Source: an uncultured Acetatifactor sp. (GTDB lineage Bacteria; Bacillota; Clostridia; Lachnospirales; Lachnospiraceae). Taken from it: a stretch of 14,736 nucleotides of DNA. Under the pieces are notes generated by a model. The model searched no databases. It had not been told where the DNA came from and saw nothing but the letters and a program-made list of their open reading frames with translations. The stretch lies in assembly GCA_910586485.1 (NCBI GenBank), contig CAJUIA010000052.1, positions 1 to 14,736 on the forward strand. Direction: 5' to 3'. Positions 1 through 7,133 of the stretch are shown in pieces. Both the position numbers and the translations under genes were made by a program. Each line of letters begins with the position of its first letter. The stretch's first letter is position 1.

Positions 1-116
1 AAATACATGATTTGTGTGTTATGAGGTTTAAAAGGAAGTGTCAAACTCCCGGGACCTTTGTTCGGAAGTATGCCGCCAGTGTGTAACGCCTCAGCCAAAC
101 GGTCATATTGGCGCGG

Positions 117-145
117 TTGACTTTGGCGAAAACCCGTGGTAAAAT
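117..145 (+). promoter_or_regulatory. Sigma-70 type promoter of the MATE exporter gene
   Basis: A -35 box TTGACT (117-122) and a -10 box TAAAAT (140-145) are separated by exactly 17 bp. Transcription would begin near position 152. This places the upstream in-frame GTG at 136 inside the promoter and supports the ATG at 187 as the translation start. The call rests on consensus match only. Confidence 0.6.
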
Positions 146-186
146 CCTCAAGGCAAAAGCAATGCCCGAAGGGAATGAATACACTT

Positions 187-1551
187 ATGAAAAATTACGA
201 AATGGATTTGTGCAGCGGATCTCTCTGGAAAAAAATTTTTTTCTACAGTCTGCCGCTGATGTTTTCCAATATTCTGCAGGTTCTGTTCAACATGTCCGAC
301 GTGGCCGTGGTCGGTAAATTTGCCGGTCCTATTGCATTAGGCGCAGTGGGCTCCACCAGCATCCTGATCACACTCTTTACAGGGCTGCTCATAGGACTCG
401 CCAGCGGTGTCAACGCCCTTGCCGCTCTCCACATCGGTTCTAAGGACAGTAAAAATCTGGGGCAGACGGTACATACCGCCCTGATCCTGTGTTTTACCAC
501 AGGCATCCTGATTATGGTGCTGGGAATTATCTTTTCTCACGGCATCCTCTCCCTGATGAACACCAAAGAGGAATTGATTTCGGATGCGGTATTATATCTG
601 CGCATTTATCTGCTGGGTATGCCGGCTCTGGCGCTGTACAATTTCGGAAACGCCGTCTTAAGTGCCGCCGGAGACACAAAACGTCCGCTGTACTACCTTC
701 TTCTCTCCGGTGTGATCAATGTACTGCTGAATTTGTTCTTTGTCATTGTATGCAGATGGGATGTGGCCGGAGTAGCTGCTGCCAGCATCATCTCCCAGTA
801 TCTTTCCGCCCTTCTGATCCTGACCGTACTGTTCAAAAGCCGGGAGGGCTTTGGCCTGCGCTTTCGATGTCTTAAAGTAAATCATGAAAAAATGATGCAG
901 ATCCTGAGGATTGGCATTCCTTCTGCTTTTCAGTACGGCCTTTTTGCCATAGCAAACCTTTTTGTGCAGACCGGCGTGAATTCCTTCGACCATGTAATGG
1001 TAGAGGGCAATTCCGCCGCGGCAAATGCCGATCCGCTGGTCTATGATATGATGGCCGCCTTTTATACTGCCTGCTCCAGCTTTATTGCCCAAAACCTCGG
1101 CGCCGGAAAAAGGGAACGGATCCTGAAAAGCTTTTACCTTTGCCTTTTGTATTCCTTCCTGACAGGCTTAATCGTCGGCGTGGGCTTCTATGTATTCCGC
1201 TACCCCTTCCTTGCTCTTTTTACCAACGACGGTGCCGTCGCAGAAGCAGGAATCTGCCGCCTGTCAATCATGGCCCTGTCCTATTCCGTGTCTGCTTTTA
1301 TGGACTGCTCCATCGCCGCCTCCAGAGGCCTGGGGAAAAGCATACTGCCTACCATTATCGTAATTATGGGCTCCTGTGTGTTCCGGATTGTCTGGATCTA
1401 CACCGTATTTGCCCACTTTAAAACCATACAGTCCCTGTATCTGCTGTATGTATTCTCCTGGCTGATTACTGCCCTGGCGGAAATGATCTACTTTTTTGCA
1501 GCCTACAGAAAAACCTCGGCAAAGCTCCCCGTCACATCAGGGGAGCAATAA
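187..1551 (+). CDS. MATE family multidrug/sodium-type efflux transporter
   Basis: This encodes an integral membrane transporter of about 454 residues, the usual length for the multi antimicrobial extrusion (MATE) family. These proteins export cationic drugs or metabolites in exchange for Na+ or H+. The protein is hydrophobic throughout, consistent with about 12 membrane helices in two homologous halves. The N-terminal stretch PLMFSNILQVLFNMSD and the following VVGKFAG are characteristic of MATE helix 1-2 sequences in Clostridia. The frame is open from 136, but the start is placed at 187: GAAGGGA (168-174) is a usable ribosome binding site about 12 nt upstream, and the promoter overlaps the earlier in-frame start. 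The gene converges with the cardiolipin synthase gene and overlaps its end by 20 bp. No local regulator is visible. Family assignment is secure; the substrate is unknown. Confidence 0.9.
   Translation: MKNYEMDLCSGSLWKKIFFYSLPLMFSNILQVLFNMSDVAVVGKFAGPIALGAVGSTSILITLFTGLLIGLASGVNALAALHIGSKDSKNLGQTVHTALILCFTTGILIMVLGIIFSHGILSLMNTKEELISDAVLYLRIYLLGMPALALYNFGNAVLSAAGDTKRPLYYLLLSGVINVLLNLFFVIVCRWDVAGVAAASIISQYLSALLILTVLFKSREGFGLRFRCLKVNHEKMMQILRIGIPSAFQYGLFAIANLFVQTGVNSFDHVMVEGNSAAANADPLVYDMMAAFYTACSSFIAQNLGAGKRERILKSFYLCLLYSFLTGLIVGVGFYVFRYPFLALFTNDGAVAEAGICRLSIMALSYSVSAFMDCSIAASRGLGKSILPTIIVIMGSCVFRIVWIYTVFAHFKTIQSLYLLYVFSWLITALAEMIYFFAAYRKTSAKLPVTSGEQ
1524..1546. terminator. Bidirectional hairpin over the overlapping ends of MATE and cls genes
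   Basis: GCTCCCC (1524-1530) and GGGGAGC (1540-1546) form a perfect 7-bp GC-rich stem with a 9-nt loop. The cls stop codon (1532-1534, minus strand) lies in the loop, and the MATE stop (1549-1551) is 2 nt past the stem. On the minus strand the stem is followed by only three T residues; on the plus strand by AATAAATTT. The U-tracts are weak, so termination in both directions is plausible but unproven. Confidence 0.4.
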
Positions 1552-3100
1552 ATTTCATCACGCTGCCCGCCAGCTTATAACTCACCTTCTCCTTTTGTAT
1601 GCTCTCCGGCGTAACCTGACGGCATTTTGCAAGAGTGTCCTGAAAGTCCCTTTCTATATCTGCAATACAAGCCGTTCGATACAGAAAAGTACCGCACTCA
1701 AAATGATGGTACAGGCTCCTGTAATCCAGATTAATAGTTCCCACTACGGCCTTTATGTCATCGCTTACAAAGACCTTGGCATGTACAAAGCCCGGCGTGT
1801 ATTCGTATATCTTTACTCCTGCCCTTACCAGCGACGAATAATGTGATTTGGCCAGGGCATAGGCGGCTTTTTTGTCCGGAATGCCCGGCAGAATCAGTTT
1901 TACATCCACGCCCCGCTCTGCCGCGTATTTCAGCGCCGTCTCCATCTCTCCGTCAAGAATCAGATATGGCGTCATAATATGTACGTAATTGTTTGCACGG
2001 TTTAATATGTCCATGTATACCGTTTCGCCGGCCTTATCCTCATCCAGCGGACAATCTCCGTAAGGCATGACATAACCGCCTGCGTTCTCCGGACAATATC
2101 CGTCATCCTCCAGATAGGGCAGAAATTCCGGCGATTTCTCATCAATATTCCACATCTGAAGAAACAGCAGCGTAAAGCTCTTAACCGCCGCCCCCCTTAT
2201 CATAATCGCCGTATCCTTCCAATGCCCAAACCGTTCCACCCGGTTAATATATTCATCCGCCAGATTGATGCCCCCGTTAAAAGCAACCCTGCCGTCTATC
2301 ACCAGTATTTTCCGATGATCCCGGTAATTATAATGGGAGGATACCACCGGCATGATCGGCGAAAAAGCCTTGGCCTTTATTCCATGCTTTGAAAGCCGCC
2401 TGACATAATCCGAGGGCAGCAAAGATACCTCACACATCCCGTCGTACATCACCCGGACATCCACTCCGGCCTTTGCCTTTTCGATCAGCACCTCCAGAAC
2501 ACGCCCCCACATATAGCCTTCCGCCAGGATGAAATATTCCATAAAAATATACTTCTCGGCCTTCTTTAATTCCTCCAGCATTGCTGCAAATTTCTCTTCA
2601 CCCACCGGAAAATAAACCGCATCCGTTTGATCAAAAACCGGAAAACAGCCGTTTCTGTTCAGATATTGAGACAGCGCTGCCACACCGGAGCCGTCTTCCT
2701 TTACCTGACGAAGCACATCCTCCGGCTGCACAATGGCATCCTTTGTACTCTCAATCAGCTTCCGAACACGCTTCTTAATCCTGCCCTGCCCGGAATTGGT
2801 CTTGGTAAAAAACAGAAAGAATGCCGTAGGCAGTGGGAAAACGGCAATCATAAACATCCAGGTCAGCTTTACCGTTGCGTCCATCTCGCAATTAAACAGA
2901 TAAATCACCATCAGCAGCGTAAACACACCCATGACCGCGGAAAGATAAGTAACATATTCCTTCAGCCACCAGTAAACGCCCACATATAAGGCCACCTGTA
3001 AAATCAACAGTAGTACGATAAACAGAAAGCGGCTGAATAAAAGCGGCAGTAGGCCTTTCCTCTTGGGCTTTGCCAGCCGGAATATATTTTCGTTGTCCAT
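1532..3100 (-). CDS. cls: Cardiolipin synthase (phospholipase D family)
   Basis: This encodes a membrane-bound enzyme of 522 residues that condenses two phosphatidylglycerol molecules into cardiolipin and glycerol. Two or three hydrophobic segments lie at roughly residues 18-43, 50-70 and 80-98. Two phospholipase D HKD motifs follow: HRKILVID (H262, K264, D269) with FNGGIN after it, and HAKVFVSD (H440, K442, D447) followed by GTINLD. Both catalytic sites look intact and the length is typical of bacterial Cls. The frame is open to 3199, but the start is set at the ATG at 3100 because AAGGAGG lies 8 nt upstream and the new N-terminus MDNENIFRLAKPKRKG resembles other Cls proteins. It lies 88 bp downstream of the FMN-binding protein gene on the same strand and could be cotranscribed with it. 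Confidence 0.95.
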   Translation of the reverse strand: MDNENIFRLAKPKRKGLLPLLFSRFLFIVLLLILQVALYVGVYWWLKEYVTYLSAVMGVFTLLMVIYLFNCEMDATVKLTWMFMIAVFPLPTAFFLFFTKTNSGQGRIKKRVRKLIESTKDAIVQPEDVLRQVKEDGSGVAALSQYLNRNGCFPVFDQTDAVYFPVGEEKFAAMLEELKKAEKYIFMEYFILAEGYMWGRVLEVLIEKAKAGVDVRVMYDGMCEVSLLPSDYVRRLSKHGIKAKAFSPIMPVVSSHYNYRDHRKILVIDGRVAFNGGINLADEYINRVERFGHWKDTAIMIRGAAVKSFTLLFLQMWNIDEKSPEFLPYLEDDGYCPENAGGYVMPYGDCPLDEDKAGETVYMDILNRANNYVHIMTPYLILDGEMETALKYAAERGVDVKLILPGIPDKKAAYALAKSHYSSLVRAGVKIYEYTPGFVHAKVFVSDDIKAVVGTINLDYRSLYHHFECGTFLYRTACIADIERDFQDTLAKCRQVTPESIQKEKVSYKLAGSVMKFIAPLM

Positions 3101-3188
3101 GCTTTGGTCCTCCTTGGCAGATGCTGCCTGCTTACGTATGTACGACGGTGATCCCGTTTTTAGCTGCTGCAATTCTACAAATGGGAAG

Positions 3189-3602
3189 CTATAAATCAAC
3201 CCAAACTGTTTTCAAGTCTTTATAAGCCCTGCATTTCAACGCTGTAAACTTTAAGACGCAATAATCGGGGTCGGTTTTCCCTTTCTTATAGAACATGGTA
3301 TCACCCGTACACCAAATTTCATCCTTAATGCTTTGTTCCGTCAACACCTGCATCGTGCCAACAAGCATAACGCCGGTATAGCTGAACCGCCCACGTTTAT
3401 AAAAATAAATACACGCTTTTTCATTTGCGTTATACTGTGCAACTCTCATAGAAGAAGTGTTTGTTGAAAAATAGAAGTCATTACCATCAATTTTTCGTGG
3501 TGAAAGCATAGCCTTTGTATTAGGAAATCCCTCATCATCAACAGACGAAATCATAGCGGTTTTTTGCTGTTTGATAAATTCAAAAACTTGTTCCTTTGTC
3601 AT
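3189..3602 (-). CDS. Pyridoxamine 5'-phosphate oxidase-like FMN-binding split-barrel protein
   Basis: This 137-residue protein has the organisation of small PNPOx-like flavin-binding proteins. It has an N-terminal helix (MTKEQVFEFIKQQ), a first beta strand TAMISSVDDEGFPNTKAML, and then DFYFSTNTSSMRVAQ, which matches the phosphate/flavin-binding stretch of the fold. The family contains true pyridoxamine phosphate oxidases but also many F420- or FMN-dependent reductases and stress proteins; this short form is usually the latter. The start at 3602 has GGAGGT 6 nt upstream. A TATAAT -10 element lies at 3641-3646. Base composition is more AT-rich than the cls gene that follows. The substrate is unknown. 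Confidence 0.8.
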   Translation of the reverse strand: MTKEQVFEFIKQQKTAMISSVDDEGFPNTKAMLSPRKIDGNDFYFSTNTSSMRVAQYNANEKACIYFYKRGRFSYTGVMLVGTMQVLTEQSIKDEIWCTGDTMFYKKGKTDPDYCVLKFTALKCRAYKDLKTVWVDL

Positions 3603-3640
3603 AAAATGACCTCCGTAAATTTCCGATTTGTCGTCGCTTT

Positions 3641-3646
3641 ATTATA
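3641..3646 (-). promoter_or_regulatory. Probable -10 element for the PNPOx-like gene
   Basis: A perfect TATAAT reads on the minus strand here, about 40 bp upstream of the start codon. The hexamer 17 bp further upstream (TTTTAT) is a poor -35 match, so the promoter may be weak or need an activator. The call is from consensus only. Confidence 0.35.
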
Positions 3647-3677
3647 TATCCTTTTTGAAGAAAATAAAAGCAGTTTC

Positions 3678-3830
3678 TTATACTTCCTGTTCATCAAAAC
3701 GGGACTTGAACAATGCAGCAACACGCCTTGATTTTATACTGTCCTCCGCATCCCTGTCGAAATGCCCGTTTTCAATAATGGCGATTCGGATTCCCCTTTC
3801 TCCCATATGGGGCGGTGCATGGTTTGCGGG
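3678..3830 (-). pseudogene. Orphan C-terminal coding fragment of an unrecognised protein
   Basis: A minus-strand frame ending in TAA at 3678-3680 reads NHAPPHMGERGIRIAIIE, then NGHFDRDAEDSIKSRRVA, and ends FKSRFDEQEV. It looks like real coding sequence: amphipathic composition, no low complexity, and a natural-looking charged C-terminus. The frame is open only from 3857, and the part above about 3830 is AT-rich and not protein-like. An internal ATG (3804-3806) would give 42 residues but has no convincing ribosome binding site. The fragment is more GC-rich than the PadR-HXXEE genes just upstream. I do not recognise the family. The best reading is a gene remnant left when the AT-rich island arrived or by deletion; a real 42-residue protein is less likely. 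Confidence 0.3.
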
Positions 3831-3844
3831 TACATTTTTAACAT

Positions 3845-4330
3845 TTATTTGAAATACTTATCAAAAAACTTATATAAAACAACACATAATCCCATAGGCA
3901 GACCAAACAGCACACCACCAATCAAAATTCCCATGATTAACTGATACACAGAAAAGAAATCTGAAAAATAATAATTTCTTAATCCTAAAATTGAATTGAC
4001 AAGAAAAAGTATTCCAGTGATTAACCCCGGAGAAATTTTTCTATCTTTGATTGTATAGAAAAAATGATCGCCAAAATTTATGATTCCCCACATAAGAATT
4101 GCCACTCCGAAACAGACAAACTGATTGTTAAACACAAATAAAAAAACTGATACAAGAAGCATTGGATAATAAATAAACAAATTGTTCGCCATCCAATGTC
4201 CATGCGTCATATGATAAGGCAACCATTTATGCTCATACATCCACTTAGGGAAATCACCAGTAGCTTCCTCAAATAAGTGAAATGGTAAATAAATCACCAA
4301 ATTAAAAAATATAAAATAGATCAAATTCAT
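3845..4330 (-). CDS. HXXEE domain-containing membrane protein, function unknown
   Basis: This 161-residue integral membrane protein carries the signature that names the HXXEE family: HLFEE at residues 18-22, at the end of the first membrane helix. Further conserved-looking histidines follow in WLPYHMTHGHWMANN (about residues 36-50). About four to five hydrophobic helices cover residues 1-20, 50-90, 100-120 and 128-155. The clustered His and Glu residues suggest a metal or proton site, which is inference; the biochemical role of the family is not known to me. Its ATG overlaps the stop of the PadR gene by 4 bp, implying translational coupling, so the PadR protein likely controls this gene. Base composition is strongly AT-rich, as for the PadR gene and unlike the flanks. 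Confidence 0.75.
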   Translation of the reverse strand: MNLIYFIFFNLVIYLPFHLFEEATGDFPKWMYEHKWLPYHMTHGHWMANNLFIYYPMLLVSVFLFVFNNQFVCFGVAILMWGIINFGDHFFYTIKDRKISPGLITGILFLVNSILGLRNYYFSDFFSVYQLIMGILIGGVLFGLPMGLCVVLYKFFDKYFK

Positions 4331-4863
4331 TTTTCTTCTCTCCCTTTTGCCAACTCTTTTTCAAAGTTTTCTTCCCATTTTTCCAATGTTTCTAAAAGCA
4401 AAAATTGTTGTTCCAGAATAGTCCGCCCAAATAACGGAATGTCCTTATGTGTGGGTAATTGCTCTGCAATCTGCATTTTAGTATTCTGAATACTGTTTTT
4501 AATATTTGCAATACACTCATTTGCAGAATTTTCGTCAAGCAAAGCCATATTCACAATAACTGCATTAAAATCTAAAAAGACTCTTGTTTCTGCTAAAGAA
4601 AATTTAGTCATTAATCCTTTAAAAATTTCTTTTCCCTTCAGCGTTATTGTATACATTGTTTTTTCGGGCATATTGCCATTCTTAACAGTTTCACTGACAA
4701 CATATCCTTTGCTTTCGTATTGAACCACTTTCTTGTAAACAGTAAAGGAACCAATTTTGATCCACCTTGACAGGTTTCGGGATTCAATCTGTTTTTGTAA
4801 GTCATACGCACTTTTAGGACTTTGGCATAATGAGCCTAAAATAATTAAATCAATCGTAGACAT
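4327..4863 (-). CDS. PadR family transcriptional regulator
   Basis: This 178-residue DNA-binding protein has an N-terminal winged helix: MSTIDLIILGSLCQSPKSAYDL, recognition region FTVYKKVVQYESKGYV, and a wing ending TMYTITLKGKEIF at about residue 80. A helical C-terminal dimerisation domain of the virulence-activator-like type covers roughly residues 90-175. PadR proteins are usually repressors that release DNA when they bind a small ligand such as a phenolic acid or drug, and they commonly control an adjacent membrane protein. GGAGG lies 6 nt before the ATG. A palindrome overlaps its promoter, so autorepression of this gene and the coupled HXXEE gene is likely. The ligand is unknown. Confidence 0.85.
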   Translation of the reverse strand: MSTIDLIILGSLCQSPKSAYDLQKQIESRNLSRWIKIGSFTVYKKVVQYESKGYVVSETVKNGNMPEKTMYTITLKGKEIFKGLMTKFSLAETRVFLDFNAVIVNMALLDENSANECIANIKNSIQNTKMQIAEQLPTHKDIPLFGRTILEQQFLLLETLEKWEENFEKELAKGREEK

Positions 4864-4882
4864 AATTCACCTCCGTAATTGC

Positions 4883-4902
4883 ATTATACAGCACTGTATA
4901 AT
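4883..4902. promoter_or_regulatory. Palindromic operator overlapping the PadR promoter
   Basis: ATTATACAG (4883-4891) and CTGTATAAT (4894-4902) are perfect 9-bp inverted repeats around CA. A further ATACAG half-site follows at 4901-4906, within a small AGTACT palindrome. The repeat covers most of the -10 box and the predicted transcription start, an ideal place for a repressor. PadR as the binder is inferred from position. Confidence 0.6.
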
Positions 4903-4926
4903 ACAGTACTTTGGGACATTTGTCAA
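4898..4926 (-). promoter_or_regulatory. Sigma-70 type promoter of the PadR-HXXEE operon
   Basis: On the minus strand a perfect -35 TTGACA (4921-4926) and a -10 TATTAT (4898-4903) are separated by exactly 17 bp. The leader to the ATG at 4863 is about 30 nt and carries the GGAGG ribosome binding site. Confidence 0.65.
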
Positions 4927-5011
4927 GATATATCATTATTTCTTAAGTGGAAAAAGAAAGACAAAATAATATTTTTAAGATTTTATATGACCTTCCTCCC
5001 TGTCTATATTT

Positions 5012-5696
5012 TTACTGTATTGACTCCATCAGTTCAAACGTAACATCCACATCGCCGACCTCATATCCATCCGACCACAAATCATCCGTTGGAAGAGCAT
5101 AAGTGCCGTATCTATAACACATTTCCCTTCCATATAAATCCATCATCGGCAATGTCATTGGCATTTGTTCTATCAGCTCCGGTTTCTGCCTGTTTCTCAT
5201 CTACAAACCCAAGCTGATCCAGCCATTCATTGATAACCGGCTGTGCCAATCCACATCCGGACGGTATAGCCCTATAGGCTCCAAAACCTTACTCCATATA
5301 AGGATAGCCCAGGAAGATAACATCGTACTCCTGCATATTTTCCACATGATACACAAGCCCCGGTCTTGCGTTATCTGCCTTTTCATCCGCCGCGCGGTCA
5401 AGACATTCGTCATAATCCTCCGAATAGGGTTCCTCCACCACGATCGAAAACAGGTCGCCGCCTGCACGCTCCCTGATCCAGTTCGCCATCTTTGCCGTAT
5501 TGCCGGGCGGAAGGACGCTTGCGGACGTAGTGGCATCCACGTCCACTGCTTCTGTATTTTCGTCTGCCTTATCTTCCTCGGAAAGAGAAGGCTCCGAATA
5601 CGCGGCTCTCCCATCCTTCCCTGCACACGCAGTCAATACTGCAATCAGCGCCACACAGAGAAAAAATGCCATCAGCTCTTTTCGTTTTTCTTTCAT
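5012..5696 (-). pseudogene. Degenerate lipoprotein flavodoxin with cyclophilin-like domain
   Basis: This is a decayed redox gene. The 5' part (5696 to 5289) is intact: a lipoprotein signal peptide ending LTACAG (lipobox with Cys), an acidic linker, then flavodoxin sequence through DVIFLGYP. The reading then hits a stop after YPYME, with the middle of the flavodoxin fold apparently deleted. VLEPIGLYRPDVD follows in a second frame, and LAQPVINEWLDQLGF returns to the first frame. A third stretch (MPMTLPMMDLYGREMCYRYG up to 5012) matches the cyclophilin-like domain often joined to or beside such flavodoxins. That domain also seems shortened, running from GYEVGD straight to VDVTFEL, where the family normally has about 40 residues between. 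The start ATG overlaps the stop of the DUF4405 gene by 4 bp. Intact relatives carry FMN and are probably exported redox proteins. Confidence 0.75.
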
Positions 5697-6378
5697 TGTC
5701 CGCCTTCTTTTCGTCCGCTTCCTGCCTTTCTGGCCAGCTTTGCACTGTAATGCGCCAGGAAAATACACAGCCCCATCAACGCAAGGTAATCCAGATAGAA
5801 CTTAAATCTTGATTCCTCATAATCCAAAAAGACAAATTCACTGCGCAAAAGCATATAAGTGAGAAAATTTCTTTTGATAAAGACATAGATTCCATAAGCC
5901 GCAGTCAGCAGACCTATGATAAAACCTGCCGTCTGATATTTACGCTGTGACATATGCCTTTTTGCCGCCATATTTAAAACCATCCCCCAGTGCAGGCGAG
6001 ATGCAGGCTCATCAACACATATCCCCAATAGGAGCCTAAAATGTGCAGCCGCCTTGCCAGCGCCATCCCGCCCCGTATAGGCAGAAATGCAAACACATGC
6101 CTGGACATGGCAATCCCGCTGTACATAAGCGCCAGCATTGCCGCAAGCGTCAGAATGTTAATCATACACTGCAGGATACGTATGGGTGTATATCTTCCCC
6201 GAAACAGGTTTTTGTACCAGTTCAGGTTACAGGCCTGATGGGCGATAAACAGTACAAACATCCCTGCCCCGATCCATTCATGGACTGCCTCGCCCCAAAA
6301 CTGATAACCCATCAGGAAAAGCATCGCGATTGTCATCAGGACATCCAGCGTCCACTTTATTTTTGCTTTCACTTTCAT
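5693..6378 (-). pseudogene. DUF4405 membrane protein, split by a 1-nt frameshift
   Basis: The first open frame (6378 to 5974) gives four hydrophobic helices with histidines at about residues 33, 47, 94, 112 and 126. This is typical of DUF4405 proteins, which are predicted b-type cytochrome-like electron carriers associated with flavoproteins. It ends prematurely after LHLACTGGWF. A second frame (6028 to 5693) reads RLHWGMVLNMAAK and continues with the expected C-terminal helices (TAGFIIGLLTAAYGIYVFIK, YLDYLALMGLCIFLAH). Adding one base around 5995-5998 would restore a continuous protein of about 228 residues through LHLGLHWGMV, the usual family sequence. GGAGG lies 4 nt before the ATG at 6378. 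It may be a real lesion or a sequencing error; decay of both operon ends favours a real one. Confidence 0.7.
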
Positions 6379-6406
6379 CCTGCCTCCGTTTTCTAAATTT
6401 ATATCC

Positions 6407-7096
6407 TTATGATTCTGCAGCCTTGTTGATACAGTTTACCGCATTCAGGCTGCGTGGATAACCGATATAAGGCAGGCACTGCGACACCACCCGAATCAGA
6501 AAATCTTTATCATTTCCAAGATTCATATTTCCTTTCGCATGAGCGGTAAGCTGCGGCTCACAGCCGCCCTGTGCCGCCAGAAAGCAGAATGTGATCAGCT
6601 CACGCTGTTTTAAGTCCAGACCGCCTCTTGTATAATAATCGCCAAAACAGTTTGCCGCCAGCCACCGGTTGATGCGCCCTGCTTTCCACGCTTCCTTCAT
6701 ATGTTCCCCGAAAATCTCCGCCTGTGCTTCCGCTCCCTTCTCCAGCCTGTTTTCCAATGTCGTCACCCCCTGTGCAGGCAGCGGTAATTTAACGCCCCTG
6801 GCCGTTAAAATGTCATTGGTCACAGATAAAAACGGCATAACCCTGCCAATCCCAAGGTAATCCACCGCCTGATAGACCATTTCCTTCACCATGACAGGGG
6901 TCAGTCCGCTTTCTAACGCTTTCGGCAGCATATCCTTATAAACCTCAAGTCCCTGACAGCCTAGCAGCGTAGCAAGAATCGCCAGATCACGTGTCTCTTC
7001 CGGAAGCTCCTGACCGGCTTCCTTCACCACTTCCTCCAATGTAAAATGCTCCACAATCTTCATAAATTCCGGATCTGTTTCGTGATAGTTCATCAT
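6407..7096 (-). CDS. Carboxymuconolactone decarboxylase family protein (two CMD domains)
   Basis: This 229-residue protein has two copies of the CMD/AhpD-like helical domain, at roughly residues 25-100 and 125-225. The second carries the most recognisable motif, FLAAQGGCEPQLTAHAKGN, with Cys179, Glu180 and His186 in the places of the redox/proton-relay residues of AhpD-like proteins. The name comes from an aromatic catabolism enzyme, but members beside aldo/keto reductases in Clostridia are usually uncharacterised, possibly thiol-dependent redox enzymes. The frame is open to 7261, but GGAGG lies 8 nt before the ATG at 7096, and the extra upstream residues fall within the aldo/keto reductase gene. 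It is 37 bp downstream of that gene and 28 bp upstream of the DUF4405 gene, all on the minus strand. Confidence 0.85.
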   Translation of the reverse strand: MMNYHETDPEFMKIVEHFTLEEVVKEAGQELPEETRDLAILATLLGCQGLEVYKDMLPKALESGLTPVMVKEMVYQAVDYLGIGRVMPFLSVTNDILTARGVKLPLPAQGVTTLENRLEKGAEAQAEIFGEHMKEAWKAGRINRWLAANCFGDYYTRGGLDLKQRELITFCFLAAQGGCEPQLTAHAKGNMNLGNDKDFLIRVVSQCLPYIGYPRSLNAVNCINKAAES

Positions 7097-7133
7097 TTTG
7101 ATTTCCTCCATTTCTTTGTCATTGATTTTAACC

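Noticed and set aside
1..60. Possible divergent minus-strand promoter (TTGACA then TAACAC at 17 bp)
   Set aside because: The -10 match is poor and no gene with a ribosome binding site follows inside the window.
3101..3199. N-terminal extension of cardiolipin synthase to 3199
   Set aside because: The AAGGAGG site 8 nt before the ATG at 3100 and the canonical N-terminus after it mark the real start.
3628..3944. Plus-strand ORFs of 74 and 60 residues
   Set aside because: They oppose the orphan fragment and the HXXEE gene, have low-quality composition and no ribosome binding sites.
5346..5805. Plus-strand ORFs of 134 and 101 residues
   Set aside because: They are antisense shadows of the flavodoxin pseudogene, whose signal peptide and family motifs are clear on the other strand.
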